Shown here piece after piece: positions 1-6,949 of a stretch of DNA of 32,364 nucleotides. The position numbers and the translations under genes are program-made. The notes under the pieces are model-generated. The model ran no database searches, was not told where the DNA came from, and worked only from the letters and a program-made list of their open reading frames with translations. Source of the DNA: a virus; IMG/VR virus record IMGVR_UViG_3300045241_000076, positions 1 to 32,364 of that record; one strand, given 5' to 3'. The first letter of the stretch is position 1; each line of letters opens with the position of its first letter.

Positions 1-519
1 AAGAGGGACGGCGAGGCGCTGCCCGACCTGAATGCCGGCAAGGTCTACAGTGGTGACATCCATGTGCCGCAAATCATCGGCGGCGTGGAATACGTGGGGA
101 GCCCCTACCACGTACACATGGGCGATGCCTTCAAGCCTCGCTGCGTGCTCATTGAGAAGAGCCGCAACGCCGTGGACCTCCACTACAAGACCATCAGCCG
201 CGTCACGACTGCCGTCTCAGGTCTGCGCGAGCTCAGGGCCCGAGACTTTCGCGCCGGCGACCAAGTCAAGCTGCGCATCGAACTCGATGAGGCCGACAAG
301 CATCAGTGGTCCCGCATGAAGCGCGAGGCCCTGGAGGAGCTGAAGGCCAAGGGCGTGGACGTCCAGGGCGTCGAGCTCGTCGTGAAGAAGAGGGGCGGGC
401 GCGTGCACCTGGACACCAGCAACGACTACAGTCCCGCCGATGCCGTCACGCGCTTCGTGCGGGCCGAGGAACTCGGGGCCACCGCCCTGGACATTGCCAT
501 GGAGATACTGGAATCATGA
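1..519 (+). CDS. SbcD/Mre11/T4 gp47-like exonuclease subunit, 3' end only
   Basis: The reading frame is open from base 1, so the gene begins before the window and only its C-terminal ~172 residues are seen. The segment GDIHVPQ followed by VEYVGSPYHVHMGD resembles the end of the metallophosphoesterase domain of SbcD/Mre11/gp47 nucleases (a G-x-x-H metal-binding motif, then the Y-x-GSP motif). The rest is the charged helical cap. In this family the nuclease pairs with an SbcC/Rad50 ATPase to process double-strand DNA ends during phage recombination-dependent replication. The SbcC-like partner lies 700 bases downstream on the same strand, which supports the call. The GTG at 64 is internal and is not the start. 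The stop overlaps the next ATG (ATGA). Confidence 0.8.
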   Translation, partial: KRDGEALPDLNAGKVYSGDIHVPQIIGGVEYVGSPYHVHMGDAFKPRCVLIEKSRNAVDLHYKTISRVTTAVSGLRELRARDFRAGDQVKLRIELDEADKHQWSRMKREALEELKAKGVDVQGVELVVKKRGGRVHLDTSNDYSPADAVTRFVRAEELGATALDIAMEILES

Positions 520-980
520 AAACCACAATTGCCATTGTTAGCCGCGCACAGGCTGAGAAGCTCGTCAAAGATGCGCGAGATGGACGTGAGGTCATGCTTG
601 AAGGGGAGTCCTACATCGTAACTGAAATCCACGTAGAACGTGAATTAGGCAAAGACTCACCGCGCGGCCACGCTATCCTTGAGCCCGTGCAGCCAGTGTT
701 TAGAGCCACTACTCCAGGTAAAGAAAAGATGCGTTTCAGAGAGCTGCCACTTGACGACAAGAGCATCGCCGGATTCCGCTTCCAGGCCTCTGTTGAAAAG
801 CCCATGAGCTTGCGCTCCGACAAGCCACATATCTTCTTCTGGAATGGCTGGTACCGCGTCAGCCTCTGGAATCGCAAGCCAGGCGACAACGCCACCTGGG
901 AAGCTGCGCATAGGCATGCCCGCAAGCTTCAGGCCACCTTGTTTGAAGAGGGCTCACCGCTGGTCCGGGGCGTCTCGTGA
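516..980 (+). CDS. hypothetical protein between nuclease and ATPase genes
   Basis: This codes for 154 residues starting MKTTIAIVSRAQAEKL. I chose the ATG at 516 because it overlaps the stop of the nuclease gene (ATGA), which implies translational coupling. The frame is open further upstream, but that part lies inside the nuclease gene. No family is recognised. The protein is soluble, with an aromatic stretch (HIFFWNGWYRVSLWNRK, around residues 105-122) suggesting a compact beta-rich fold. The first ~250 bases use more A/T-ending codons than the neighbouring genes, which may mark a later acquisition. Its place between the gp47-like and gp46-like genes suggests early expression, but says nothing firm about its job. 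Confidence 0.65.
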   Translation: MKTTIAIVSRAQAEKLVKDARDGREVMLEGESYIVTEIHVERELGKDSPRGHAILEPVQPVFRATTPGKEKMRFRELPLDDKSIAGFRFQASVEKPMSLRSDKPHIFFWNGWYRVSLWNRKPGDNATWEAAHRHARKLQATLFEEGSPLVRGVS

Positions 981-1231
981 TGCAGCGCCAGCTACTCATC
1001 GACGACGTAGACGTTGAGACCCTCTTGAACCGCATGGAGTCAGTCCTGCAGCGCAGCGGCGACGTGCCTGCCGATCATCGCTGGTATGCGGCGCTGAAAG
1101 GTGGCGGCCGCTACGGGCGTGGGGCCACAGCCAAGGAGGCCATGCTTGACGCCATCAGCGCCGCCGAGGACCACAAGAAAATAATGGACCGAGTCTTCGG
1201 CAAGCCCAAGAGAGTTACCCTATGCGATTGA
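980..1231 (+). CDS. small hypothetical protein
   Basis: An 83-residue protein. The ATG at 980 shares its first base with the stop codon of the preceding gene; a GTG at 977 is an alternative that adds one residue. The 3' end overlaps the start of the SbcC-like gene by ten bases, so the gene sits tightly inside the operon. The segment WYAALKGGGRYGRGATAKEA reads like a small domain with a conserved Gly-rich turn and a following helix, as in many phage early proteins. I recognise no family and see no catalytic motif, signal peptide or membrane segment. Confidence 0.6.
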   Translation: MQRQLLIDDVDVETLLNRMESVLQRSGDVPADHRWYAALKGGGRYGRGATAKEAMLDAISAAEDHKKIMDRVFGKPKRVTLCD

Positions 1232-3096
1232 TTGCACTGCGAGTCACGAAATTCGGCAGCTTCAAAGAGACCGTCGAGTTCAAGCTCCCCGCGGAGCCCG
1301 GCCTCTACTTCATGCAGGGCCGCAATGAAGCCGAGCCCAGGCTAGAGGCCAACGGGTCCGGCAAGTCCACGCTGTGGAAGGCGCTGACCTGGTGTTTGTA
1401 TGGCAAGACCGCCGACGGCATGGTCGCCGGGGACCTCAACACCTGGGGAGCCGGGAAGGGCACCAGCGTCGAAGCCGAGTTCGAGGATGACGATGTCGGC
1501 ATCAGGCACGTCGTGACTCGCACGTGGGGGCCCATAAGCTGGAAGCTCAGAAGCTGGGACCTCAGCGGGGACCACTGGGACTTCGACGACACCGTGGACC
1601 TGGCTAAGGCCAAGGACAACGCGGTCATCGCCCTCCTGCGCCTGGAGTTCGTCCCCTGGCTGCACAGCGTCCTCATGGCCCAGGAGGAGGACCTCTTCCT
1701 TGACATGAAGGCTGACGCCCAGGCGGCCCTGTTCAGTGAAATCATGGGCCTCGACCGCTGGCTGGAGTACTCGGCGGCTGCTAGCCGCAAGGCAACGGCC
1801 CAGGACGGCGTTTCCAGGGCCCTGGAGCGCGATTTAGCCGAGTTACAGGGGAAGGTAGCCACGTTGGGCCGCAAGGACCTCCAGGCCAGCGTAGACGACT
1901 GGGAGGAGAACCGCCGCGCGCGCCTGGCTGCCGTGGACCGGAAATACCAGGACCTGCTGGAGGACGCCCGTGAACTCAAGGACAAGCTCCCAGGTCTCCA
2001 GGCAGCCGAGGAAGCCAGGCGCGCCGAGTACCGGGCCAGCAAGGCCGAGGCCCAGCGGCCGCGCGAGACCCTCGAAGGCTATCTCCGGGAAGCCGCCCAG
2101 CTTGAAGGCGACCTCAGGCGCGCCCTGCAGGACCTCGATGTCGTCACGCAGCGCATCAAGGACCTGGAGGACAACCCGGCCTGCGAGACTTGCGGCCAGC
2201 GCTTGACGCCTGACGCCAGGCGGGCCGCGGCCCTGAAAGCCAACAAGGAGATGGACCGCGTGGCAGGCCTGGCCGACCGCCTCAGCAAGGACGCCAAGGA
2301 GATAGCCGAGGACGTGGCCACCGTGCGGAATCGCCTCAAGAGCCTGGAGGCCGCCGAAGAAGCCGACGGCAAGGCCCTGGACCAAGCAGCCGATGATTAC
2401 AGCCATGCGCGCCGCGAGCATCAACTAGCCGAGCGGGACCTCGACCGCCTTGAAGAGCAGGCCGAGGACATCGAGAAGGAGCGCAACCCCTACGATGACA
2501 TGCAAGCCGACGTCGTGCGCGAGGGCCACCGCCTGGCTGATGAGCTCGCCGATACCCAAGCCAGGCTTGACGCCAGCAATGAGCGCTACAGCATCCTCAG
2601 CTTCTGGGTGCGTGGCTTCAAGGAGCTGCGTCTCGAGCTCATAGCCGAGGCCCTCAACGAACTGGAGATTGAGGTGAACAGCTGCGTGACCGACCTCGTT
2701 GGCTGGGAGCTCTGCTTCCAGGTGGACAAGGAGACGAAGAGCGGCGGTATCAGCAAGGGCTTCAACGTCTTCGTGCGTAGCCCCCACAACGAGAAGGCCG
2801 TGCCCTGGAAGGCCTGGAGTGGCGGCGAGAAGCAGCGCCTCCGCGTGGCGGGCAACATGGGGCTCAGCGACCTCATACGGAGTCGCACGGCAGCCACGCT
2901 CAACCTGGAGGTCTGGGATGAGCCCACAAAGAACCTCAGCCCCCAGGGCGTCATCGACCTCTTGGAAAGCCTCGCCGCGCGCGCCCGCAAGGAACGCCGG
3001 CAAATCTGGATAGTGGATCACCGCACTCATGCCTTCGGCGACTTCACGGGCAGCGTTACCGTCATCAAGGACAAGCGCGGCTCGTACATCGACTAG
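1222..3096 (+). CDS. SbcC/Rad50/T4 gp46-like recombination ATPase
   Basis: A 624-residue SMC-type ATPase, the partner of the SbcD/gp47-like nuclease upstream. All core elements are visible. The Walker A region is ANGSGKST (residues 43-50). Two long charged coiled-coil arms meet at a zinc hook, CETC (Cys321 and Cys324). The ABC signature is WSGGEKQRLR (from residue 532), the Walker B is LEVWDEPT (Asp566, Glu567), and the switch histidine is His600 in IVDHR. In the family, ATP binding clamps the complex on DNA ends and the nuclease then resects them, feeding strand invasion and replication. The length is close to phage gp46 proteins and shorter than bacterial SbcC. One oddity is that the first Walker A position is Glu42 where Gly is usual. 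The ATG at 1222 overlaps the previous gene. Confidence 0.92.
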   Translation: MRLIALRVTKFGSFKETVEFKLPAEPGLYFMQGRNEAEPRLEANGSGKSTLWKALTWCLYGKTADGMVAGDLNTWGAGKGTSVEAEFEDDDVGIRHVVTRTWGPISWKLRSWDLSGDHWDFDDTVDLAKAKDNAVIALLRLEFVPWLHSVLMAQEEDLFLDMKADAQAALFSEIMGLDRWLEYSAAASRKATAQDGVSRALERDLAELQGKVATLGRKDLQASVDDWEENRRARLAAVDRKYQDLLEDARELKDKLPGLQAAEEARRAEYRASKAEAQRPRETLEGYLREAAQLEGDLRRALQDLDVVTQRIKDLEDNPACETCGQRLTPDARRAAALKANKEMDRVAGLADRLSKDAKEIAEDVATVRNRLKSLEAAEEADGKALDQAADDYSHARREHQLAERDLDRLEEQAEDIEKERNPYDDMQADVVREGHRLADELADTQARLDASNERYSILSFWVRGFKELRLELIAEALNELEIEVNSCVTDLVGWELCFQVDKETKSGGISKGFNVFVRSPHNEKAVPWKAWSGGEKQRLRVAGNMGLSDLIRSRTAATLNLEVWDEPTKNLSPQGVIDLLESLAARARKERRQIWIVDHRTHAFGDFTGSVTVIKDKRGSYID

Positions 3097-3132
3097 CGCC
3101 GGTATAAATTCACCACACAACCAATAAGCACC

Positions 3133-3633
3133 ATGCCAATCACAAGCTATGACCTCGGTATCGTCGTCGGCCCCCAGGGCCTCAACATCAATCAGCGCCT
3201 GGAGGTTGGCAAGCGCTTGAAGTTCATCGCTGACAGCCTGGAGCCTGGCGGCCGCATTTTGCTGCATGCGCCACGCATCCATAACCAGGGCCTCGGCATT
3301 CCCATGGTCCACCCCGACGTAATGGCGCTGCAGTACAAGGAGAAGGTGGTCCTGGCCCCCATGGGCTGGGAACCCCAGCGTTCAGCCGCTGAAGTGATGG
3401 TAGCCAGGCTGCGCTTCTGCGATGAGGTCTGGTGCTGCCCAGGCGAGGGCCAAGAGCGCACAATGTCCAGAGCTCTGACCAATCAGGTCTACCGGCTGGC
3501 GCAGAGAAACGGCTGCCCTGATGCCAGGGTGTTCAAGATGATTCCCGTGTGGGCTGAGCTGCCACAAGGCGAAACGAAGGTGAAGCGAGTAAAACGGCGT
3601 GAGCCCAAACTGAAGAAAGGAAAGCGGAAATGA
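3133..3633 (+). CDS. hypothetical protein, possibly Rossmann-like, basic C-terminus
   Basis: A 166-residue protein that I cannot assign. It opens with a beta-strand plus glycine turn (YDLGIVVGPQG). Later it has DEVWCCPGEG followed by a helix (residues ~97-120), a layout that recalls SLOG/Rossmann-type nucleotide-binding folds. That resemblance is weak and should not be taken as function. The last 20 residues are very rich in Lys and Arg, consistent with nucleic-acid contact. The 36-base gap after the SbcC-like gene is the largest in this block, and I see no clear ribosome-binding site before the ATG. The 3' end overlaps the next gene by four bases. Confidence 0.6.
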   Translation: MPITSYDLGIVVGPQGLNINQRLEVGKRLKFIADSLEPGGRILLHAPRIHNQGLGIPMVHPDVMALQYKEKVVLAPMGWEPQRSAAEVMVARLRFCDEVWCCPGEGQERTMSRALTNQVYRLAQRNGCPDARVFKMIPVWAELPQGETKVKRVKRREPKLKKGKRK

Positions 3634-4181
3634 AAAGCGAACAATTGGAGTTACTGCCCACGAAGAGGGTGCAGTTGTTGCCCGACGAACCAGCGGCCCC
3701 GAAGGGTGTGGTTGTGGGCGATGCCTATCTGGATGGCATCATGAAGCGCCAGGTAACGGCGCGCGTGAAGCTGACCACCTCGTTGGTCAGCACTGACAAG
3801 CGCCTGAAGGCCCGCAATGGCGCGCTGGGCGACATCAAGAAGTTCGCCGGCGCCATACCCCCTAATGAGGATGACGACGGCACGCGCACGAACTGGACAA
3901 GCTGCAAGGAAGACCCGCCGTGGTGCACGGGCTTCTGGGAGGTCAACAGCCGGGAATACAAAAAGCCCTTCGACCGCATTTGGTTTGACAAGGTGCTGGA
4001 TGGCTGGGTGATGCCTGACAGCGGCCAGCTCATCAAGAGCGCCGACATGCACCTGCACTACCGCGGTCTCAAGCAGCCCGCCCAGGACTACGACTACTTC
4101 GTGCCCGGCATGAGCCACCTCGACCAGGTGCTGCTGACCATCAACAAGCCTGCGCCTGCCAAGCGGGTGGTGCTGCTGTGA
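3630..4181 (+). CDS. hypothetical protein
   Basis: A 183-residue protein beginning MKSEQLELLP, with no family recognised. The start overlaps the previous stop (ATGA), and its own stop overlaps a GTG start downstream, so it is inside a coupled gene set. The middle is rich in Trp, Cys and charged residues (TNWTSCKEDPPWCTGFWEVN, residues ~87-106). A pair of Cys in this stretch could bind metal, but no full zinc motif is present. There is no membrane segment or signal peptide. The codon use matches its neighbours, which supports it being a real gene. Confidence 0.6.
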   Translation: MKSEQLELLPTKRVQLLPDEPAAPKGVVVGDAYLDGIMKRQVTARVKLTTSLVSTDKRLKARNGALGDIKKFAGAIPPNEDDDGTRTNWTSCKEDPPWCTGFWEVNSREYKKPFDRIWFDKVLDGWVMPDSGQLIKSADMHLHYRGLKQPAQDYDYFVPGMSHLDQVLLTINKPAPAKRVVLL

Positions 4182-4702
4182 TCCCCAAGCTCCCCCAGTT
4201 CCTGGAGGTCAAGGTGGCCCCACGCTCCCAGGAACGGGAGTGGTATGTGGCGAGCATGCAGTTCGCCCGCACCCAGCTCGTGCGCACGAACCCATTCATA
4301 GCAGTCGAGCATCTCTTCCCCGTATGGCCTGGACTGCGCGGCCTCCTCGAAAAGGAGCTGCCCAAGCACCTGGGCTTCCGGCAGGCAAGCCATGCACGCG
4401 ACGCCGTGGAGCCGGACTACGAGTGGGCTAAGCGCGTTTGGGCGATGGCCCCCACGAAAGGGCACCAAGATGCCTGGGAGGCGCGCTTTGTGCTCATCAT
4501 GCAGGCCCTGGAGCCCTGCTTCCCGGTTTATGACATGGAGCAGTTCCTGCGGCAGAACAATCGTCCAGCGATGAACGCCATGAGCTACGCACGCCTGGCC
4601 GAACTCGTGCAGATCAGCGACCGCGAATGTCAGGCGCTGCACTACCCCACCTTCATGGAACTCTGGTCCCATCTACTAGGAATCCATCATGCAACCATCT
4701 AA
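4178..4702 (+). CDS. hypothetical protein
   Basis: A 174-residue protein with a GTG start that overlaps the upstream stop (GTGA). No family is recognised. It looks like a soluble, largely helical protein rich in aromatic residues, ending in WSHLLGIHH. It ends 14 bases inside the next small gene. No catalytic motif stands out. Its consistent codon use and tight overlaps on both sides support it being expressed as part of the early operon. Confidence 0.6.
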   Translation: MIPKLPQFLEVKVAPRSQEREWYVASMQFARTQLVRTNPFIAVEHLFPVWPGLRGLLEKELPKHLGFRQASHARDAVEPDYEWAKRVWAMAPTKGHQDAWEARFVLIMQALEPCFPVYDMEQFLRQNNRPAMNAMSYARLAELVQISDRECQALHYPTFMELWSHLLGIHHATI

Positions 4703-4907
4703 AGAAACCAAAACGCGTAACCGCATCTACAAGTTCCTGCGCTGGGTGGATGGCAGCACGCGCCGATTCATCCTGGCCTTCATCTTCCTCGGCCTGCCGC
4801 TGGTCATCGCCTTCCTCCTGTCACCGCGCTTCGCCGCTGTCTGGGATGACGCGTTAAGGCAGGTGACGGAGGAAGGCTTTGACACCGAGTTCGACAGCCG
4901 CAGCTAA
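4689..4907 (+). CDS. small single-span membrane protein
   Basis: A 72-residue protein. A basic N-terminal region (about 26 residues with many Lys/Arg) is followed by one hydrophobic segment (FILAFIFLGLPLVIAFLLS, residues ~27-45) and an acidic C-terminal tail. The positive-inside rule predicts the N-terminus in the cytoplasm. AGGA sits at a good distance before the ATG. It is the last gene of the + strand block, and its stop overlaps by four bases the end of the oppositely oriented spanin gene. It could be a host-membrane modifier or superinfection-type protein, but nothing in the sequence decides this. Confidence 0.6.
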   Translation: MQPSKETKTRNRIYKFLRWVDGSTRRFILAFIFLGLPLVIAFLLSPRFAAVWDDALRQVTEEGFDTEFDSRS

Positions 4908-5431
4908 GGCGCTACTGCGTTGGCCGCTTCTGCCTTGAGTCGAGCGGCTTCGTATTGCCTGTAGCAGGCGTCACGCTGATTGCGGATGCGCTGCGCAATG
5001 TCAGCACGCCCGACAAGAAATTCGCTATCGTCTCGGTAAAGTCCGGCTCCTGTTCCCCAACCAGGGGTTCCAGCGCCGGCAACCGCGGGCACCCCTGGGG
5101 CTCCAGGTTTGGGCCTTTCGGGGCGATTCCGCAACTCGAGCATAGCAGCGCGGTACTTACTATCAAGCTTGTCGTTTTGAGCACGGAGTGCCTCCTTTTC
5201 TTTGTCGGCTGCGGCCTGCAGTTCACGTTCATCTTTGCGGGTCTGCTGCAGCTTGTCCATGCGCCACTTGAGCAGGTCGTTGTCGGCCTTCGTCCAGGCC
5301 GCCTGTATGCGGGCCGCGCCGCTGTCGTCGCCATCCACGTGGCCCTTGATGTAGGCCCCGGCGATCGCCAGGACCGCTGCCAGAATCACCCAGGGGCTGG
5401 GGATGAGGTTGGTGATGTTCATGCTTTCCAC
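4904..5431 (-). CDS. Rz: Rz-like inner-membrane spanin (i-spanin)
   Basis: A 175-residue protein with one N-terminal transmembrane segment (WVILAAVLAIAGAYIKG, residues ~14-30). A long charged, coiled-coil-like periplasmic region (residues ~40-105) and a Pro/Gly-rich stretch follow. This is the Rz layout: the inner-membrane half of the spanin complex that fuses inner and outer membranes in the last step of lysis. Its place directly after the endolysin, and the lipoprotein gene embedded in another frame, support the call. The start is either GTG at 5431 or the ATG three codons later at 5422; both have purine-rich sequence upstream. It overlaps the endolysin gene by 13 bases. Confidence 0.8.
   Translation of the reverse strand: MESMNITNLIPSPWVILAAVLAIAGAYIKGHVDGDDSGAARIQAAWTKADNDLLKWRMDKLQQTRKDERELQAAADKEKEALRAQNDKLDSKYRAAMLELRNRPERPKPGAPGVPAVAGAGTPGWGTGAGLYRDDSEFLVGRADIAQRIRNQRDACYRQYEAARLKAEAANAVAP
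4912..5184 (-). CDS. Rz1: Rz1-like outer-membrane lipoprotein spanin embedded in the i-spanin gene
   Basis: A 90-residue protein read in a different frame and lying wholly inside the Rz-like gene. It starts with a GTG at 5184. A strong Shine-Dalgarno (AAAAGGAGG) sits six bases before this GTG and decides the start, although the frame stays open further upstream. The N-terminus is basic then hydrophobic (LKTTSLIVSTALLCSSCG) and ends at a lipobox-like Cys18, followed by a Pro-containing segment, as expected for an o-spanin. The lipobox is atypical (Cys at -3). The protein would be lipidated, sorted to the outer membrane and bind the i-spanin across the periplasm. At 90 residues it is longer than lambda Rz1. 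Confidence 0.72.
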   Translation of the reverse strand: MLKTTSLIVSTALLCSSCGIAPKGPNLEPQGCPRLPALEPLVGEQEPDFTETIANFLSGVLTLRSASAISVTPATGNTKPLDSRQKRPTQ

Positions 5432-6081
5432 GCTTTCCTGAAACGGGCGGCAAGTGCTTCGACTTCTTCGACTCCGAAGTAGCCGCCGTTGACAATCTTC
5501 CTGATGCGCCGATCATCGCCAAGGGCCGCATCAGGCACATGCCCCTCCCACCAGTCGATGCCGTTCAGCATCGCGTAGCGCGGTTGCTCCAGCAACGTGG
5601 GAACGCTGACCAGATCATTGTTGTCCAGCTTCCCGTTGTCGGTCAGCCACTGGTAGCCGTAGAGGCCAGTGACGCCGATGGTGCCCCGTCCCGGATACTT
5701 GGCGCCATCGCCACTGCCTTCGGGCCCATTCCCCATGCGGCCCGCATAGCAGGCCTCGAAGAAGCGATCCTCGCTTGCCGGCGTGCCATCATAGGCCAGC
5801 TCGTCGGCCCTCGCTACCAGGCTCCGCCACCGGCTGCCGGCAGCGCTGGCGTTACCCAGCTCGCGTATGCGCGCGGCGCTGTACTTGCCGCTTTCCTTGA
5901 GCTTGGCAAGCATGGCGCTCTCGTGCAGGATCGTAGGCACGAAGTCGAGCACATCGGCTTCGCCCTTGCTGAAGCTCGCCAGCAGCACCGTCTCCTCGCA
6001 GACCGGACCCCAGGTGGCCGCCGTGGCGGCGCTGCAGCCGGCCAGGGTCAGAATGCCAGTCCATTGCGCCGCGGTCCTCAT
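5419..6081 (-). CDS. endolysin, glycoside hydrolase family 19 type
   Basis: A 220-residue peptidoglycan hydrolase. The family signature is visible: ILHES with the likely catalytic Glu54, a short YSAARIRELGN segment, and MGNGPEGSGDGAKYPGRG (Glu121 region, then the conserved GRG). GH19 lysozymes cleave the MurNAc-GlcNAc backbone after the holin opens the inner membrane. The N-terminal 25 residues look mildly hydrophobic, but they align by eye with the usual start of GH19 endolysins (an AxxW motif after a short helix). I therefore read it as cytoplasmic and holin-dependent, not exported. The ATG overlaps the upstream holin-like gene (ATGA). Confidence 0.87.
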   Translation of the reverse strand: MRTAAQWTGILTLAGCSAATAATWGPVCEETVLLASFSKGEADVLDFVPTILHESAMLAKLKESGKYSAARIRELGNASAAGSRWRSLVARADELAYDGTPASEDRFFEACYAGRMGNGPEGSGDGAKYPGRGTIGVTGLYGYQWLTDNGKLDNNDLVSVPTLLEQPRYAMLNGIDWWEGHVPDAALGDDRRIRKIVNGGYFGVEEVEALAARFRKAWKA

Positions 6082-6506
6082 GTGACGGGCCTCGTGGGCA
6101 AATATCGCTCGACCGCCATCTCCAGCGCCTTGGCTCCCGTGAAGCTAGCCAGGATGACGATGCCGAGCCCCATCCACAGCCCGACCTGCTGATGCTGGCC
6201 GATGATGAAGAAGAAGGCCCCAGCCAGCCAGGAACCACCGATGTGCGCGATACAGAACACCCAGGGGTGTGGCAGTGGCTTGTCGGGCGCCGCCATAAGC
6301 TGGGCATTGATGCGAATCGCCAAGGTCGTGATGGCCGCCAGCGTCGAAAAGCCGAAGTTCACAACGAGCACAACCAGCGGCACATTAAAACCCATCGCCG
6401 CTGCTTCCGGGGCGAGTGCCGCCACCATGCCAGCAAAAGCTACGGTAGGAAGCCATGCGGCCAGCATCATGAGCCGGATGATGATGGAAACATATTTGGT
6501 TGTCAT
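6078..6506 (-). CDS. membrane protein, probable holin
   Basis: A 142-residue protein with about four hydrophobic segments (residues ~9-30, 42-65, 83-104 and 107-127) and short charged loops. It lies immediately before the endolysin with an ATGA overlap, the usual place for a holin. The second half (IGGSWLAGAFFFIIG and following) resembles multi-span phage holins with small-residue-rich helices. A holin accumulates in the inner membrane and opens it at a set time to release the endolysin. The adjacent 139-residue membrane protein is the other candidate, and one of the pair may act as antiholin. Confidence 0.65.
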   Translation of the reverse strand: MTTKYVSIIIRLMMLAAWLPTVAFAGMVAALAPEAAAMGFNVPLVVLVVNFGFSTLAAITTLAIRINAQLMAAPDKPLPHPWVFCIAHIGGSWLAGAFFFIIGQHQQVGLWMGLGIVILASFTGAKALEMAVERYLPTRPVT

Positions 6507-6922
6507 GTGCAGACCCTCTTATTGTGATGGCGGTGGCGGGGAAACATTTCGAGAAAAGCAAGCCCGGCGGAGAAGGTGGCGTCTAACCAGTATTTAAGCA
6601 ACGTGATCGACCAGCCGTCGGCCCCCGCTAGGGTGGTGCTTACCATCATTGCCCCAAAGGCTATGGCGACATAGAGCAGGTGCCTGCGGTCGTGCAAAAA
6701 CTTCCAGGCCACGCGTGGTGGCAAAAAGTCATTGATGAGCACGTCCAGTAGCCCCACGATGGCCAGGCAAACAACCGCGGGGATCGTCCAGTGGATCACG
6801 TTGAAGTCGGAGCCCGACAAGTGGTTTCGACCAAGCACCAGGTCGAACCAGGTGACGGCGGAGGTCACCAGCACATAGGCGCAGAGCATGAGCCGCGCCA
6901 TCCAATAGTCTGTCAATCTCAT
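6503..6922 (-). CDS. membrane protein in lysis cassette (second holin or antiholin candidate)
   Basis: A 139-residue protein with three or four hydrophobic segments (residues ~8-28, 43-64, 82-104 and possibly 112-127) and a His/Arg-rich C-terminal tail. It overlaps the following holin-like gene by four bases, so the two are translationally coupled. Paired membrane proteins before an endolysin often act as holin and antiholin or as a two-component holin. Which is which cannot be told from sequence. It follows the tail-spike gene by 27 bases, which include a purine-rich ribosome-binding region. Confidence 0.6.
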   Translation of the reverse strand: MRLTDYWMARLMLCAYVLVTSAVTWFDLVLGRNHLSGSDFNVIHWTIPAVVCLAIVGLLDVLINDFLPPRVAWKFLHDRRHLLYVAIAFGAMMVSTTLAGADGWSITLLKYWLDATFSAGLAFLEMFPRHRHHNKRVCT

Positions 6923-6949
6923 GGGAAAGGACCTTTCGATTGTTGATGC

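Noticed and set aside
3101-3110. TATAAATT just before the gene at 3133, as a promoter -10 box
   Set aside because: No -35 box at a usual distance, and the gap is too short to judge; one AT-rich octamer is not enough.
2425-3312. 295-codon open frame on the - strand opposite the SbcC-like gene
   Set aside because: Shadow of a gene with complete ABC ATPase motifs; its composition is typical of antisense frames in GC-rich DNA.
5419-6081. Endolysin N-terminus as a signal peptide or SAR anchor
   Set aside because: The segment is only mildly hydrophobic and fits the normal first helix of GH19 endolysins; holin-like genes stand right before it.
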